35,722 nucleotides of DNA from Syntrophaceae bacterium UBA7520 (lineage in GTDB: Bacteria; Desulfobacterota; Syntrophia; Syntrophales; Smithellaceae). The notes below the pieces were generated by a model. That model was not told the DNA's origin. It saw only the letters and a list, made by a program, of their open reading frames with translations, and did not search any database. The stretch is from NCBI GenBank assembly GCA_002478265.1, contig DLNC01000035.1, positions 74,993-110,714 on the forward strand, in the 5' to 3' direction. Made by a program: the position numbers and the translations under genes. Shown piece by piece: positions 9,925 to 17,776 of the stretch. Position 1 is the stretch's first letter; the number at the start of each line of letters is the position of its first letter.

Positions 9925-11112
9925 ATGAACGTGCCTCAGACAGAGCCTTTGAAACACAGACATTCGATACTGATCGTCGATGATGAAGAATCCATTCTCA
10001 ACGCCTTCCGAAGGATTCTTGCCGATGAAGATTATGATATTCACACGGCCAGCGACGGGAAAGAGGGGCTCGCCAAGCTGCGCAACGCGCAAAAACCTTT
10101 TTCTTTAATTATCTCCGACCAAAGAATGCCGGTGATGAACGGCGTGCAATTTTTTGCCGCGGCCAAGGAAATCTTTCCCGATGCAGTGCGCATCCTGCTG
10201 ACGGGCTATGCCGACACGGACGCGATTATCGACGCCATCAACAAAGGCGGCATTCACCTTTATTTTACCAAACCCTGGCGTGAGGAAGAACTTCTCGCGC
10301 ATATCAAGCAGTCTCTTTACAAATCCGAACTGCTGATGGAGAACAGGCGCCTTGTCGAGCTGATCAAAAGGCAAAATGAAGAGCTTCTGAATCTGAACAA
10401 GACGCTGGAAGAAAAAGTCAGACAGAAAACCAGCGATCTTTTGGCCAAAGCCGAGGAGCTGAAGGCAAGTTATGAAAGGTCGCAGGTGATTCTTGACGGC
10501 ACTGTCAAGACAATGTCCAAGATTGTCGAAACGCGCGACCCCTACACTTCCGGGCATGAAGTTATGGTGGCCAAAATTTCCTGCCGGATTGCCAGGGAAA
10601 TGGGCTTGCCTGAGCAGAAAATTGAGGCGATTCACATTGCCGCGACTTTGCATGACATCGGTAAAATATCCGTGCCCTCGGAAATTCTTACCAAGCCCGG
10701 CCGCCTGACGGATCTGGAAATGGAGATAATCAAGACGCACTGCCGCGTCGCCTATGATATTCTAAAGACGATTGATTTTCCTTACCCGGTAGCCGATATC
10801 ATTTTGCAACATCATGAAAGAATCGACGGCTCCGGTTATCCGCTGGGCTTGAAGGGCGAAAATATCCTGTTGGAAGCGCGCATAATCGCTACTGCCGATG
10901 TAATCGAAGCCATGGCATCGCATCGGCCATACCGTCCCGCGCTGGGTGTTGATGTGGCGATGGAAGAAATCGTGAAATTTAAGGGCGTGCTTTACGACAG
11001 CGATGTTGTGGACGCCTGCCTGAGAATCTACAAGGCCGAGGGCAAGAAAGCTTTCCTGCAGGAAGAAAATTCCCTGTCGGCGGCCAAGCCCTCTTCCGCG
11101 GCGGAAATGTAA
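9925..11112 (+). CDS. Two-component response regulator with HD-GYP output (RpfG type)
   Basis: Receiver domain (about residues 13-130) with acidic pair D19/D20, phospho-acceptor D65 in IISDQRMPVMNG, the LLTGYAD switch residue and K in FTKPW. A predicted coiled coil (about 130-185, rich in Glu/Lys/Leu heptads) links to an HD-GYP domain (about 190-370) with LHDIGKISVP (H243-D244), HHERIDGSGYP (GYP at 304-306) and ATADVIEAM. HD-GYP proteins of this build hydrolyse cyclic di-GMP, so it probably lowers c-di-GMP on phosphorylation. All key metal and signature residues are present, so it should be active. No histidine kinase gene is adjacent, so the partner is encoded elsewhere. It converges on yggS with only 11 nt between the two stops. 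Confidence 0.93.
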   Translation: MNVPQTEPLKHRHSILIVDDEESILNAFRRILADEDYDIHTASDGKEGLAKLRNAQKPFSLIISDQRMPVMNGVQFFAAAKEIFPDAVRILLTGYADTDAIIDAINKGGIHLYFTKPWREEELLAHIKQSLYKSELLMENRRLVELIKRQNEELLNLNKTLEEKVRQKTSDLLAKAEELKASYERSQVILDGTVKTMSKIVETRDPYTSGHEVMVAKISCRIAREMGLPEQKIEAIHIAATLHDIGKISVPSEILTKPGRLTDLEMEIIKTHCRVAYDILKTIDFPYPVADIILQHHERIDGSGYPLGLKGENILLEARIIATADVIEAMASHRPYRPALGVDVAMEEIVKFKGVLYDSDVVDACLRIYKAEGKKAFLQEENSLSAAKPSSAAEM

Positions 11113-11123
11113 ACGCTGCAAAG

Positions 11124-11816
11124 TTAACGGCGCGCGCCGAAAATGGCGCGACCGACGCGCACAATAGTCGCTCCTTCTTCAATGGCTACTTCAAAATCAT
11201 CCGTCATGCCCATGGAAAGCTCCTTCATCGAAACGCCGGGAATCCCCGCGCGGTCAATCTGCGCGGCAAGCTCCCGCAGGGCGCGGAAATACGGCCGCGC
11301 TTCCTCCGGATTTTCAAAATAAGGCGGCATGGTCATCAGGCCGCGCACGGAAATATTTTCCAGCGAGGCGACGTTTTTCGCCAGATGCAGCGCGTCCGCG
11401 GTCGCCACGCCGTTTTTGCTTTTTTCGCCGCTGACATTGACTTCAATCAGCACGTTAAGTTTGCATCCACCCAGGCGCGCTCTTTTGTCCAGTTCCCGCG
11501 CCAGTTCAATGCGGCCCACAGACTGCACGCAGTCAAAAAGACGCACCACGTATTTTGCTTTATTTGTCTGCAGGTGTCCGATCATGTGCCATTTCACGTT
11601 TTTTCCCAGCGCAGCAATTTTTTCTTTGGCTTCCTGCACGTAATTTTCGCCGAAAAGATCAATGCCGGCGTTTATTGCTTCCCTGGCGCGCTCGGGGCTG
11701 ACGGTTTTGGTTACGGCCATTAATTTTATATCATCAGGAGAGCGCCCGGCCCGCGCCGCCGCCTGAGCGATACGCTCTCTGATTCTACGAATGTTTGCCG
11801 CGATATCTTCAGCCAT
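11124..11816 (-). CDS. PLP homeostasis protein, YggS family
   Basis: A 230-residue single-domain PLP-binding TIM-barrel protein (YggS/PLPHP/PROSC). It buffers pyridoxal phosphate rather than catalysing a known reaction. Lys37 in LMAVTKTVS is the expected PLP lysine; GENYVQEA, WHMIGHLQTNKAK, VQSVGRIELA, GLMTMPP and LSMGMTDDFEVAIEEGAT are family signatures along the barrel, ending with the usual VRVGRAIFG. Its start codon lies inside the end of maf (8-nt overlap), so the two are probably translated together. Confidence 0.95.
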   Translation of the reverse strand: MAEDIAANIRRIRERIAQAAARAGRSPDDIKLMAVTKTVSPERAREAINAGIDLFGENYVQEAKEKIAALGKNVKWHMIGHLQTNKAKYVVRLFDCVQSVGRIELARELDKRARLGGCKLNVLIEVNVSGEKSKNGVATADALHLAKNVASLENISVRGLMTMPPYFENPEEARPYFRALRELAAQIDRAGIPGVSMKELSMGMTDDFEVAIEEGATIVRVGRAIFGARR

Positions 11817-12417
11817 GTTTATCTTCTCTGAAGTCGATAATGTTTAATTTTATCATTTCTTCTAAGACTTCGCAAAGGGGTAGGCCGATGACATTGGTAT
11901 AGGAGCCGCCGATCGATTTTATAAAAGACGCTCCCTTTCCCTGCGCCGCGTAACCCCCGGCCTTGTCATATGGCTCTTTGCTGGCGACATACCAGATGAG
12001 CTCCGGCGCGCTGATATTTTTAAAGCGCACGTCCGATTTGATAATTCTCGTTTGACATACTGAAGCGGTTTTGCGCGTGATGGTAAAGCCCGTATAAACT
12101 TTGTGTGTCCGCCCGCTCAGCGCCTGCAGCATTTTTTTTGCCTGCGCTTTGTTTTTCGGCTTTCCAAGTATCTGTCCGTCAATAACCACAATGGTATCCG
12201 CGCCCAGCACCCAGGCATCGGGATATTTAGCGGCGACAATCAGGGCTTTGCTGCGCGCCAGTCTCCGGACATGCTGCCGGGGTGTTTCCCCGGCGAGATA
12301 ATCTTCGGCAATTTGCGCGGGAACGGTTTTAAATTTTAAGCCGACTTCTTTCAGCAATTGTTTGCGTCGCGGCGAAGCGGAAGCCAAAATAAACGGTTGT
12401 TTGGAAGAAATGGGCAT
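11809..12417 (-). CDS. maf: Maf family nucleotide pyrophosphatase
   Basis: A 202-residue house-cleaning nucleoside triphosphate pyrophosphatase of the Maf/YhdE family, which hydrolyses dTTP, UTP or modified pyrimidine NTPs. The N-terminal signature is LASASPRRKQLL; the core is VLGADTIVVIDGQILGKP with the catalytic Asp, followed by LSGRTHKVYTGF; the C-terminal half has DKAGGYAAQGKGASFIKSI and GSYTNVIGLPL. These match the dTTP/UTP-type subgroup, but substrate cannot be settled by eye. It is the upstream gene of the maf-yggS pair and diverges from the selenoprotein gene. Confidence 0.94.
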   Translation of the reverse strand: MPISSKQPFILASASPRRKQLLKEVGLKFKTVPAQIAEDYLAGETPRQHVRRLARSKALIVAAKYPDAWVLGADTIVVIDGQILGKPKNKAQAKKMLQALSGRTHKVYTGFTITRKTASVCQTRIIKSDVRFKNISAPELIWYVASKEPYDKAGGYAAQGKGASFIKSIGGSYTNVIGLPLCEVLEEMIKLNIIDFREDKHG

Positions 12418-12490
12418 ATAATATTTCGCAAAGGTTAACTAACCCCTTTTTATCACAAATTAAAATGTGGCTGTCAACGGGAAAATATAT

Positions 12491-12519
12491 TTGCATGCCC
12501 GGTTAGATTGCGTTATTAT
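12491..12519 (+). promoter_or_regulatory. Candidate promoter of the selenoprotein gene
   Basis: TTGCAT (12491-12496), a 17-nt spacer, then TATTAT (12514-12519, 5/6 match to the -10). The expected transcript start is near 12526, leaving about 23 nt of leader that contains GGAGG (12538-12542), 6 nt before the ATG. Confidence 0.45.
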
Positions 12520-12548
12520 TAAAAACAATGTTGTTCCGGAGGGTGTTG

Positions 12549-12845
12549 ATGAAAAAAAGTCTCGCAATTTTTTTGACTGCTGTTTTTGTGCTTTTTCCCT
12601 GTGCCGTGGCGTTTGCTGAAGAAAGGATTGTGCAGTTGACCATTCCCGGCTGTGCCGCCTGAGGAGCGCGCAACAGGATAGGTACTATCCTCAATAATGT
12701 AAAAGGCGTGGCAAAATACGAATTTCAGGGCAATGACCTGCTGATCATTACTTTCGACGATGAAGTCGTTACCATTAACAATATTATCGGGGAATTAAAC
12801 AAGGGCAGGGATAAATTTCGGGGCAAACCAGTCTATCTTAAATAA
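12549..12845 (+). CDS. Exported HMA/MerP-like selenoprotein with Cys-x-x-Sec motif
   Basis: Read through an in-frame UGA (12660-12662, codon 38) this gene encodes 98 residues. The start is ATG 12549 with GGAGG 6 nt upstream. Residues 1-23 form a signal peptide (KKSLAIFLTAVFVLFP, cleavage near AFA/EE). The mature part begins ERIVQLTIPGCAAU and continues GARNRIGTILNNVKGVAKYE, a ferredoxin-like heavy-metal-associated fold in which the usual GMxCxxC loop is GCAAU: Sec sits exactly at the second metal-binding Cys. Downstream, LLIITFDDEVVTINNIIGEL matches the rest of an HMA domain. The protein pattern continues past the UGA to TAA at 12843, which argues against decay. A hairpin right after the UGA fits a bacterial SECIS. 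A likely role is periplasmic thiol/selenol metal (mercury or copper) binding or redox chemistry. The alternative is a Cys-to-stop mutation, one base away from TGC or TGT. Confidence 0.8.
12675..12691 (+). promoter_or_regulatory. SECIS-like hairpin following the in-frame UGA
   Basis: AGGATAG (12675-12681) pairs perfectly with CTATCCT (12685-12691) around a GUA loop (12682-12684). Counting the U of UGA as 1, the loop G and U fall at 23 and 24, the same positions as the essential loop G23/U24 of the E. coli fdhF SECIS. The bulged U17 of fdhF has no evident counterpart (position 17 here is G). The hairpin lies inside the coding sequence, as bacterial SECIS elements do. Confidence 0.7.
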
Positions 12846-12847
12846 AA

Positions 12848-13924
12848 CTATAGATACTTTTTCTTTTTTGCGGCCTCCAGCTTTTCCACAATTTTTTTGA
12901 CATCCTGAGAAGATCCCTTTTCGCAGATCAGTAAGGCATCTTTGGTATCCACCACAATCAAGTCCCTCACTCCGACGACAGCCACCATTTTTTTCGGGCT
13001 GTAAACCAGGCAGTTTTCCGCGTCTTCAAAAATCGCCTCTCCGCCCGCAGCCACAGCGTTTCCCTGCGCGTCTTTGGGCATCAGCTCGTAAATAGTATCC
13101 CAGCTACCCGCGTCGCTCCAACCGAATGACGCGGGGATAACAAAAACGTTGTTGGCCTTTTCCATCACGCCGTAGTCGATGGAGACGGAAGGAAGGGTTT
13201 TGTAAACCGCCGCTAATGTTTTTGCCGCGTGGGCGGTTTTAAGGTCTTTCTGGATTTTCATCAGTCCCGCGTGCAGATCAGGTAGGAATTTTTCTATCTG
13301 TTTCAGGATAGACGAAGTCTTCCAGATAAACATGCCGCTGTTCCAGTAAAATTTGCCGCTTTGCACAAAAGCTTGCGCCTGCGCGGCATCCGGCTTTTCG
13401 CGAATCGAGCAAACGCTGAAAATTTCTTTCCCGGATATCGTCTCGCGGGCGTTTCCCTGCTCGATGTAGCCGTATCCCGTATGCGGGCTTTCCGGCCTGA
13501 TGCCGATGGTGACTAGCGCATCTGGTTTGGCTGCTGCTCTAATCGCGGCGGACAGAACGCGGCGGTATTCTTCGGCGTTAACGATAGCGTGGTCGGCGGG
13601 AAGCACCGCCATGATATCATCGCCGGATTTCTTTAGAATATGGAGCGCCGCCAGGCCGATGCACGCCGCGGTGTTTTTTCCCTCCGGCTCAATGATGATA
13701 TTTTTTGCAGATAATTTCGGCAGCTGTCTGGCAACTTCACGGGCGTGCTTTTTTCCGGTGACGACCAGTATGTTCTTCCAGTCAAAAAGCGGCTGGATGC
13801 GTTCAACTGTTTGTTGAATTAATGTCTTTTCGCCAGTTATATCCAGCAGGTGCTTGGGCTTTTTTTCCCTGCTGCGCGGCCAGAATCGCATTCCTTTGCC
13901 GCCGGCCATGATTACCGCGTGCAT
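12848..13924 (-). CDS. manC: Mannose-1-phosphate guanylyltransferase
   Basis: Makes GDP-mannose from GTP and mannose-1-phosphate, feeding polysaccharide and glycan synthesis. The product is 358 residues: a nucleotidyltransferase only, without the fused phosphomannose isomerase domain of about 470-residue bifunctional forms. The N-terminal loop AVIMAGGKGMRFWPRS with KPKHLL is the GTP-binding signature; AVLPADHAI, TGYGYIEQG, REKPD, FYWNSGMFIWK, SIDYGVMEKA and FGWSDAGSWD are family motifs. ATG 13924 is chosen because GGAG lies 6 nt upstream of it; a TTG 21 nt further upstream is in frame but has no support. Its stop lies 2 nt from the stop of the selenoprotein gene on the other strand. Confidence 0.93.
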   Translation of the reverse strand: MHAVIMAGGKGMRFWPRSREKKPKHLLDITGEKTLIQQTVERIQPLFDWKNILVVTGKKHAREVARQLPKLSAKNIIIEPEGKNTAACIGLAALHILKKSGDDIMAVLPADHAIVNAEEYRRVLSAAIRAAAKPDALVTIGIRPESPHTGYGYIEQGNARETISGKEIFSVCSIREKPDAAQAQAFVQSGKFYWNSGMFIWKTSSILKQIEKFLPDLHAGLMKIQKDLKTAHAAKTLAAVYKTLPSVSIDYGVMEKANNVFVIPASFGWSDAGSWDTIYELMPKDAQGNAVAAGGEAIFEDAENCLVYSPKKMVAVVGVRDLIVVDTKDALLICEKGSSQDVKKIVEKLEAAKKKKYL

Positions 13925-13970
13925 TTTTTCTCCATTTTTCCGCAATCTTATTTTCTTGCTGTGTCAATAC

Positions 13971-13997
13971 ATAATACAAACGGCCTTGCTATTTCAA
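13971..13997 (-). promoter_or_regulatory. Candidate promoter for manC
   Basis: On the minus strand TTGAAA (13997-13992), a 15-nt spacer and TATTAT (13976-13971) lie in the spacer between the divergent manC and methyltransferase genes. A second -35-like TTGACA (13967-13962) is present but lacks a good -10. Confidence 0.35.
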
Positions 13998-14023
13998 GCC
14001 GGAAAAGATATTTTTCCCGCGCA

Positions 14024-15214
14024 ATGACGAAAAGCATTTATCCGGAAATTACGCTGAAAAAGGGCCGGGACGAAGCGCTGCGGCGCGGGCATCCCTGGGT
14101 GTTTTCCCGCGCAGTAGAAAAAACAAAAGGAGAGCCAGCGGCGGGTGATGTGGTTTTGTGCAGAGACTGCGACGGCCGGCCGCTGGCTTTGGGTTTTTTT
14201 CATCCCCGCACGGATATAGCTTTCCGTGTTCTTACCCGTCAGTGCGATGCCCTGATTGACGCGGGTTTCTGGAGCGAGCGCGTAAAAGAGGCCTTTGCGC
14301 TACGAAAGAAAATAATCAACGAGCAGACCAACGCCTATCGGCTGATTAACGCGGAGGGAGACGGGTTCCCGGGGTTGATTACCGATGTCTATGCCCAAAC
14401 GATTATTGTTTCGGTCACAACCGCGGGTATGGAAAAACAAAAAGGCATGATTCTGCAAGCGCTCATGGATGAGCTTAAACCGCAGGTTGTTTATGAAAGA
14501 AGCGAAGGCCGCTCGCGTCAGCTGGAAGGCCTCAGTGAAGCGAAAGGTTTTCTTTACGGCGAGAGCCGGACCGAAGTCTCCGTCATCAGGGAAAATGGGA
14601 AAATCTTTGAAGTTGATTTTGTCAGCGGCCAGAAAACCGGTTTTTTTCTCGATCAGCGTGTCAACCGCGAAAAACTGGGGGAGATGAGCTCCGGTGCGCG
14701 CGTTTTGAACTGTTTTTCCTATAGTGGCGCATTTTCGGCTTACTGCGCGGCGGGTGGTGCAACGCGGGTTGTTTCTGTGGATGTCTCTAGCTCCGCGTGC
14801 CGCCAGGCCGAAAAAAATCTCAAATTAAACGGATTCTCACCGGATCATCATCCGGTTATCGAGGCGGATGTTTTTGCCTATCTGCGCGGTCTGCGGGAAG
14901 AATTCGATTTGATTATTCTGGATCCGCCCGCCTTTGCCAAAACGAAGGCGGATTTGCCCCGGGCCGCCCGCGGGTATAAGGAAATTAACATGCAGGCCGT
15001 TAAAAATCTTCCCCGCGGTGGGTTACTGGCGACATTTTCCTGTTCCAATTATCTGGAAGAAGATTTGTTTTATAAAATTGTGCTGAGCGCGGCGCGCGAC
15101 GTGAACGCCCAATTGCAGATATTGGAGCGCCTCGGTCCGGGGCCGGATCATCCGGTTTTGCTGGGGCATCCGGAAGGAAGCTACCTCAAGGGATTGCTCC
15201 TCGTAAAAAAGTAG
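14024..15214 (+). CDS. Class I rRNA large-subunit (cytosine-C5) methyltransferase, RlmI family
   Basis: A 396-residue SAM-dependent methyltransferase of the RlmI/COG1092 group; E. coli RlmI makes m5C1962 in 23S rRNA. An N-terminal PUA-like domain (about 1-75) starts SIYPEITLKKGRDEALRRG and contains HPWVFSRAVE. An RlmI-type central domain follows, then the Rossmann methyltransferase: VLNCFSYSGAFSAYCA (SAM motif I), VSVDVSSSACRQAEKNL, DLIILDPPAFAKTK (motif IV) and LATFSCSNYLEE, whose Cys is the expected nucleophile. The frame is open upstream to 13850, across the start of manC, but the residues there are unlike the family; ATG 14024 is chosen. It converges on the MFS gene with 2 nt between stops and no terminator visible. 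Confidence 0.9.
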   Translation: MTKSIYPEITLKKGRDEALRRGHPWVFSRAVEKTKGEPAAGDVVLCRDCDGRPLALGFFHPRTDIAFRVLTRQCDALIDAGFWSERVKEAFALRKKIINEQTNAYRLINAEGDGFPGLITDVYAQTIIVSVTTAGMEKQKGMILQALMDELKPQVVYERSEGRSRQLEGLSEAKGFLYGESRTEVSVIRENGKIFEVDFVSGQKTGFFLDQRVNREKLGEMSSGARVLNCFSYSGAFSAYCAAGGATRVVSVDVSSSACRQAEKNLKLNGFSPDHHPVIEADVFAYLRGLREEFDLIILDPPAFAKTKADLPRAARGYKEINMQAVKNLPRGGLLATFSCSNYLEEDLFYKIVLSAARDVNAQLQILERLGPGPDHPVLLGHPEGSYLKGLLLVKK

Positions 15215-15216
15215 GG

Positions 15217-16386
15217 TTATTGCGTACGGCAGTAGCTTTCCCGGACGAAGAAAAGCAAACAACAGGCGAGCAGGGATATTACCAGGGAAAAATAAAAAGG
15301 CGCCTGCATATTGATTTTGTCCCATAGCATGCCCGCTATCACTGAGGCAGGAAGGGCGCAAATGCCAATCGCCATTTGAAATATGCCCAAGCCGGTTGCC
15401 CGGAAACATTCTGGGCAAAGTTCAGCCGTGTAAGTTTTTTGCACCGTTTCCAGCGCCGCTTTATGAATTCCGTAAAAAACAAAAGCAGAAACGATAGAGA
15501 CAGGGGCAGTGGAATAAATAAAGCTCATGCAAATGACCGCCCAGGTAAGAAAGGCCAGATACATCAGTTTTTTTCTGCCGATTTTATCAGCTAACTTTCC
15601 CAGAGGCAGAGAAAAAATCGCTGCCGTTAAGGTAATTATCAGATAAAAAACCGGCAGGTAAACAGCGCTGAAGCCGCTTTTGTCGGCAAAGATAAGCAAA
15701 AAGGAATAACTGAAGGCGCCCAGCGTGAAGATTGAGTTTAGTAAAAGAAATAATTTAAAGTTGGCATCCAAATCCTTAAAGGTAAATGGGGCAAATAGCT
15801 TTTTATCCGAAACTTTATTTTCCTTAATATATCTGTAAATAAGAAAAGCGCTGGCAAGCGAAGGCAGGGCGGCGAGAAGAAAAAGGTTGGTAAAGCCGAT
15901 TTGTTCAAAAAGCAAAAGACAAATGATTATTCCGCATACAGCACCCAGGTTGTCCATCGCTTTCATCAGGCCGAAATTACCGCCGCGGTTTTGCGCGTTG
16001 GAAATATCCGCGACAAACGCGTCACGCGGTGCTGCGCGAATTTTACCGGAGCGGTCCAATATTTTAAGTGGCAACAGCCATTGCCAAGCAGGAGCGAAGG
16101 CGTAGCCTAAGCGCGAAAGCGAACCGAACAGATAACCAGACCAGATGAAAATCTTCCTTTTTCTTATTCTGTCGGAAAGGTAACCGGAAAACGCCTTAGA
16201 AATGGAAACAAAAGCTTCGCCCAGTCCGTCTATAAGTCCCAAGATAGCCATGTTTGCGCCTGTAAAGGAGGTTACAAACAGCGGCCAGACGGGGTAAATC
16301 ATGTCTGAGCCTAAATCATTAAGAAATGATGCCCAGGCAAAAACCCGCACGGAATTTTTATTTTTGCCTTTGTTTTTTTTAGGCAT
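15217..16386 (-). CDS. Major facilitator superfamily transporter
   Basis: A 389-residue membrane carrier with about 12 hydrophobic segments. The N-terminal half opens SVRVFAWASFLNDLGSDMIYP, with the loop FSGYLSDRIRKRK, the MFS motif A (GxLaDrxGrkk-like) after TM2; a second copy, LGKLADKIGRKK, begins the C-terminal half. DRSGKIRAAPRDAFVAD after TM4 resembles MFS proteins whose best-known members are annotated as bacterial efflux carriers; the substrate is unknown. It begins 6 nt after the lipoprotein gene and is the last gene of the rhomboid-lipoprotein-MFS group on the minus strand. Confidence 0.9.
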   Translation of the reverse strand: MPKKNKGKNKNSVRVFAWASFLNDLGSDMIYPVWPLFVTSFTGANMAILGLIDGLGEAFVSISKAFSGYLSDRIRKRKIFIWSGYLFGSLSRLGYAFAPAWQWLLPLKILDRSGKIRAAPRDAFVADISNAQNRGGNFGLMKAMDNLGAVCGIIICLLLFEQIGFTNLFLLAALPSLASAFLIYRYIKENKVSDKKLFAPFTFKDLDANFKLFLLLNSIFTLGAFSYSFLLIFADKSGFSAVYLPVFYLIITLTAAIFSLPLGKLADKIGRKKLMYLAFLTWAVICMSFIYSTAPVSIVSAFVFYGIHKAALETVQKTYTAELCPECFRATGLGIFQMAIGICALPASVIAGMLWDKINMQAPFYFSLVISLLACCLLFFVRESYCRTQ

Positions 16387-16392
16387 TTTAAA

Positions 16393-16785
16393 TCAGGGCC
16401 TAGCCAGATGGGCGGCGATTTTGTCGTGAATGAGACGCGCGGCGATGCGGTTTCCGGCCACGCCGACAAAAACAAAAACCGTTGTTTTGTTCAGGCTCAC
16501 ATATTGCACCCTGACCGTGACTTTTTCATCCTGAATTATTCCTCTGATCACGCCGGAAGAAATTTTTCTCTCTTTCTGCACTTCGCGCGCCTGCATTTCC
16601 AGAAACGTTTTTTCGCAAGCTGCCCAGGTCGCGTCGATACCGGCGTCATATTCCGTGATCAGGTTGCCGTCTTCATAAATAAATTTGCCGGAGCTCACGC
16701 TGGCGACTTTTCCCTGCAGGTTGATCGCCGCGCCGCATCCGCAAAGAAGAATTGCCGCAAATAAGCCAGCCGTTATTTTTTTCAT
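16393..16785 (-). CDS. Small DUF3568-like lipoprotein
   Basis: A 130-residue predicted lipoprotein. ATG 16785 is chosen because AGGA lies 8 nt upstream and the product opens with a standard signal, MKKITAGLFAAILLCGCG, whose C17 after L-C-G is the lipid site. An ATG three codons upstream is the alternative. The mature part (EYDAGIDATWAACEKTFLEM, then VTVRVQYVSLNKTTVFVFVG) resembles DUF3568, a family of small lipoproteins of unknown function that is common in Desulfobacterota. Genes on both sides are spaced for one transcript. I recognise the fold pattern only and assign no function. Confidence 0.75.
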   Translation of the reverse strand: MKKITAGLFAAILLCGCGAAINLQGKVASVSSGKFIYEDGNLITEYDAGIDATWAACEKTFLEMQAREVQKERKISSGVIRGIIQDEKVTVRVQYVSLNKTTVFVFVGVAGNRIAARLIHDKIAAHLARP

Positions 16786-16806
16786 CTCAGCCATCCTGTT
16801 TGTTTT

Positions 16807-17646
16807 TTACAGACGCGATAATACATAAATCGCGGCGGATACCAGCGACCAGATTAATACGCCTAGCGTAATCAAAATGCAGGTATACGCCATAAGTTTC
16901 TGTCCGGCTGTTTCCTGTTTTTTTTCGTTATAACCAATTATAAAAGCGATAAGCGCTCCGGAAAGCACGCCGCCGCCGTGCCCCCAGTTGTTTATGCCCG
17001 GGACGATGAGGCCGAAGATAATCAGCGCGACAATCCAGCCCAGCGCCTGTTTATAAATGGCCTGACCGTAATCACCGCCGCGGTTTTTCCCGTAATAGGC
17101 TATGGCGCCGATAAGCCCGCAGATACTCGCGGAAGCGCCAATGGTAAAGTGGACGCCGAAGACAAGCGAGAGGGTAAAGCCCGCGACGCCCGTAAGAACG
17201 TAAATGATGAAGAAACGGTGAAAACCGAAAGCGTGCAGAACAAACGGACCCAGCTGATACAGCGCCATCATGTTAAATCCCAGATGCAGAATGCCGCCGT
17301 GCAGGAAAGAGGCGGAAAAAAGGCTCCAGTAGCGGCCGAAACCGAATACCGGATAAGTGCCCGTCGCGCCCAGCATAAAAAGACTTTGCCCCGAAGGAGA
17401 CAAAAAAGAAAAAAGTCCGCCGCCGGAAAATATTGCCGAAGGATTTAAAAGCAGAGCGGCAACATAAAAAGCGATATTGACGTAAATGATGGTCAAAATG
17501 GGATTAACCACAAATATTTTTCTAACACTGCCGGCCATGTTGTGCAGGCCGGGTCGGGCCAGCCCGCAGTAGGGGCAATTTGGTTCATCCGCGCTGATCA
17601 GCTTACGGCAGTTGGGGCACAGAATCGATTTTCTTTCGGAGGACAT
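16807..17646 (-). CDS. Rhomboid intramembrane serine protease with N-terminal zinc ribbon
   Basis: A 279-residue polytopic protease that cleaves substrates within the membrane. The N-terminal cytosolic part has CPNC (10-13) and CPYC (24-27), a zinc ribbon. The rhomboid core has HGGILHLGFNMMAL (HxxxxHxxxN, about 116-125), the serine motif GAS at 170-172 (Ser172 expected catalytic) and His223 in NNWGHGGGVLSG; GxxxG-type packing is visible around it. Six or more transmembrane segments. Both catalytic residues are intact. AAGGA lies 8 nt before ATG 17646. It heads the minus-strand group with a small lipoprotein and an MFS carrier. Confidence 0.93.
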   Translation of the reverse strand: MSSERKSILCPNCRKLISADEPNCPYCGLARPGLHNMAGSVRKIFVVNPILTIIYVNIAFYVAALLLNPSAIFSGGGLFSFLSPSGQSLFMLGATGTYPVFGFGRYWSLFSASFLHGGILHLGFNMMALYQLGPFVLHAFGFHRFFIIYVLTGVAGFTLSLVFGVHFTIGASASICGLIGAIAYYGKNRGGDYGQAIYKQALGWIVALIIFGLIVPGINNWGHGGGVLSGALIAFIIGYNEKKQETAGQKLMAYTCILITLGVLIWSLVSAAIYVLSRL

Positions 17647-17776
17647 CGCGTGATTCCTTAACAGGTTTATTAGGCGGTCTAGATAACAAGATTAGCTTTA
17701 GTTGTAAAGAAAAATAGCTTGCTTTGTTGACCTGTCGCTAAGGCGTGTGCTATTTGCGGAGCCGGAGGGATGGTTT

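Noticed and set aside
12503..12694. Minus-strand ORF across the selenoprotein gene
   Set aside because: It has no ribosome site and its protein is low in recognisable pattern, whereas the plus strand carries signal peptide, HMA pattern and SECIS-like hairpin.
13850..14023. Upstream extension of the RlmI-type gene to 13850
   Set aside because: It overlaps the start of manC, the residues do not resemble the family, and ATG 14024 leaves a normal-length protein.
17747..17776. GTG 17747 as start of the RlmD-type gene
   Set aside because: The ribosome site GGAGGG lies inside this segment and points to TTG 17777.
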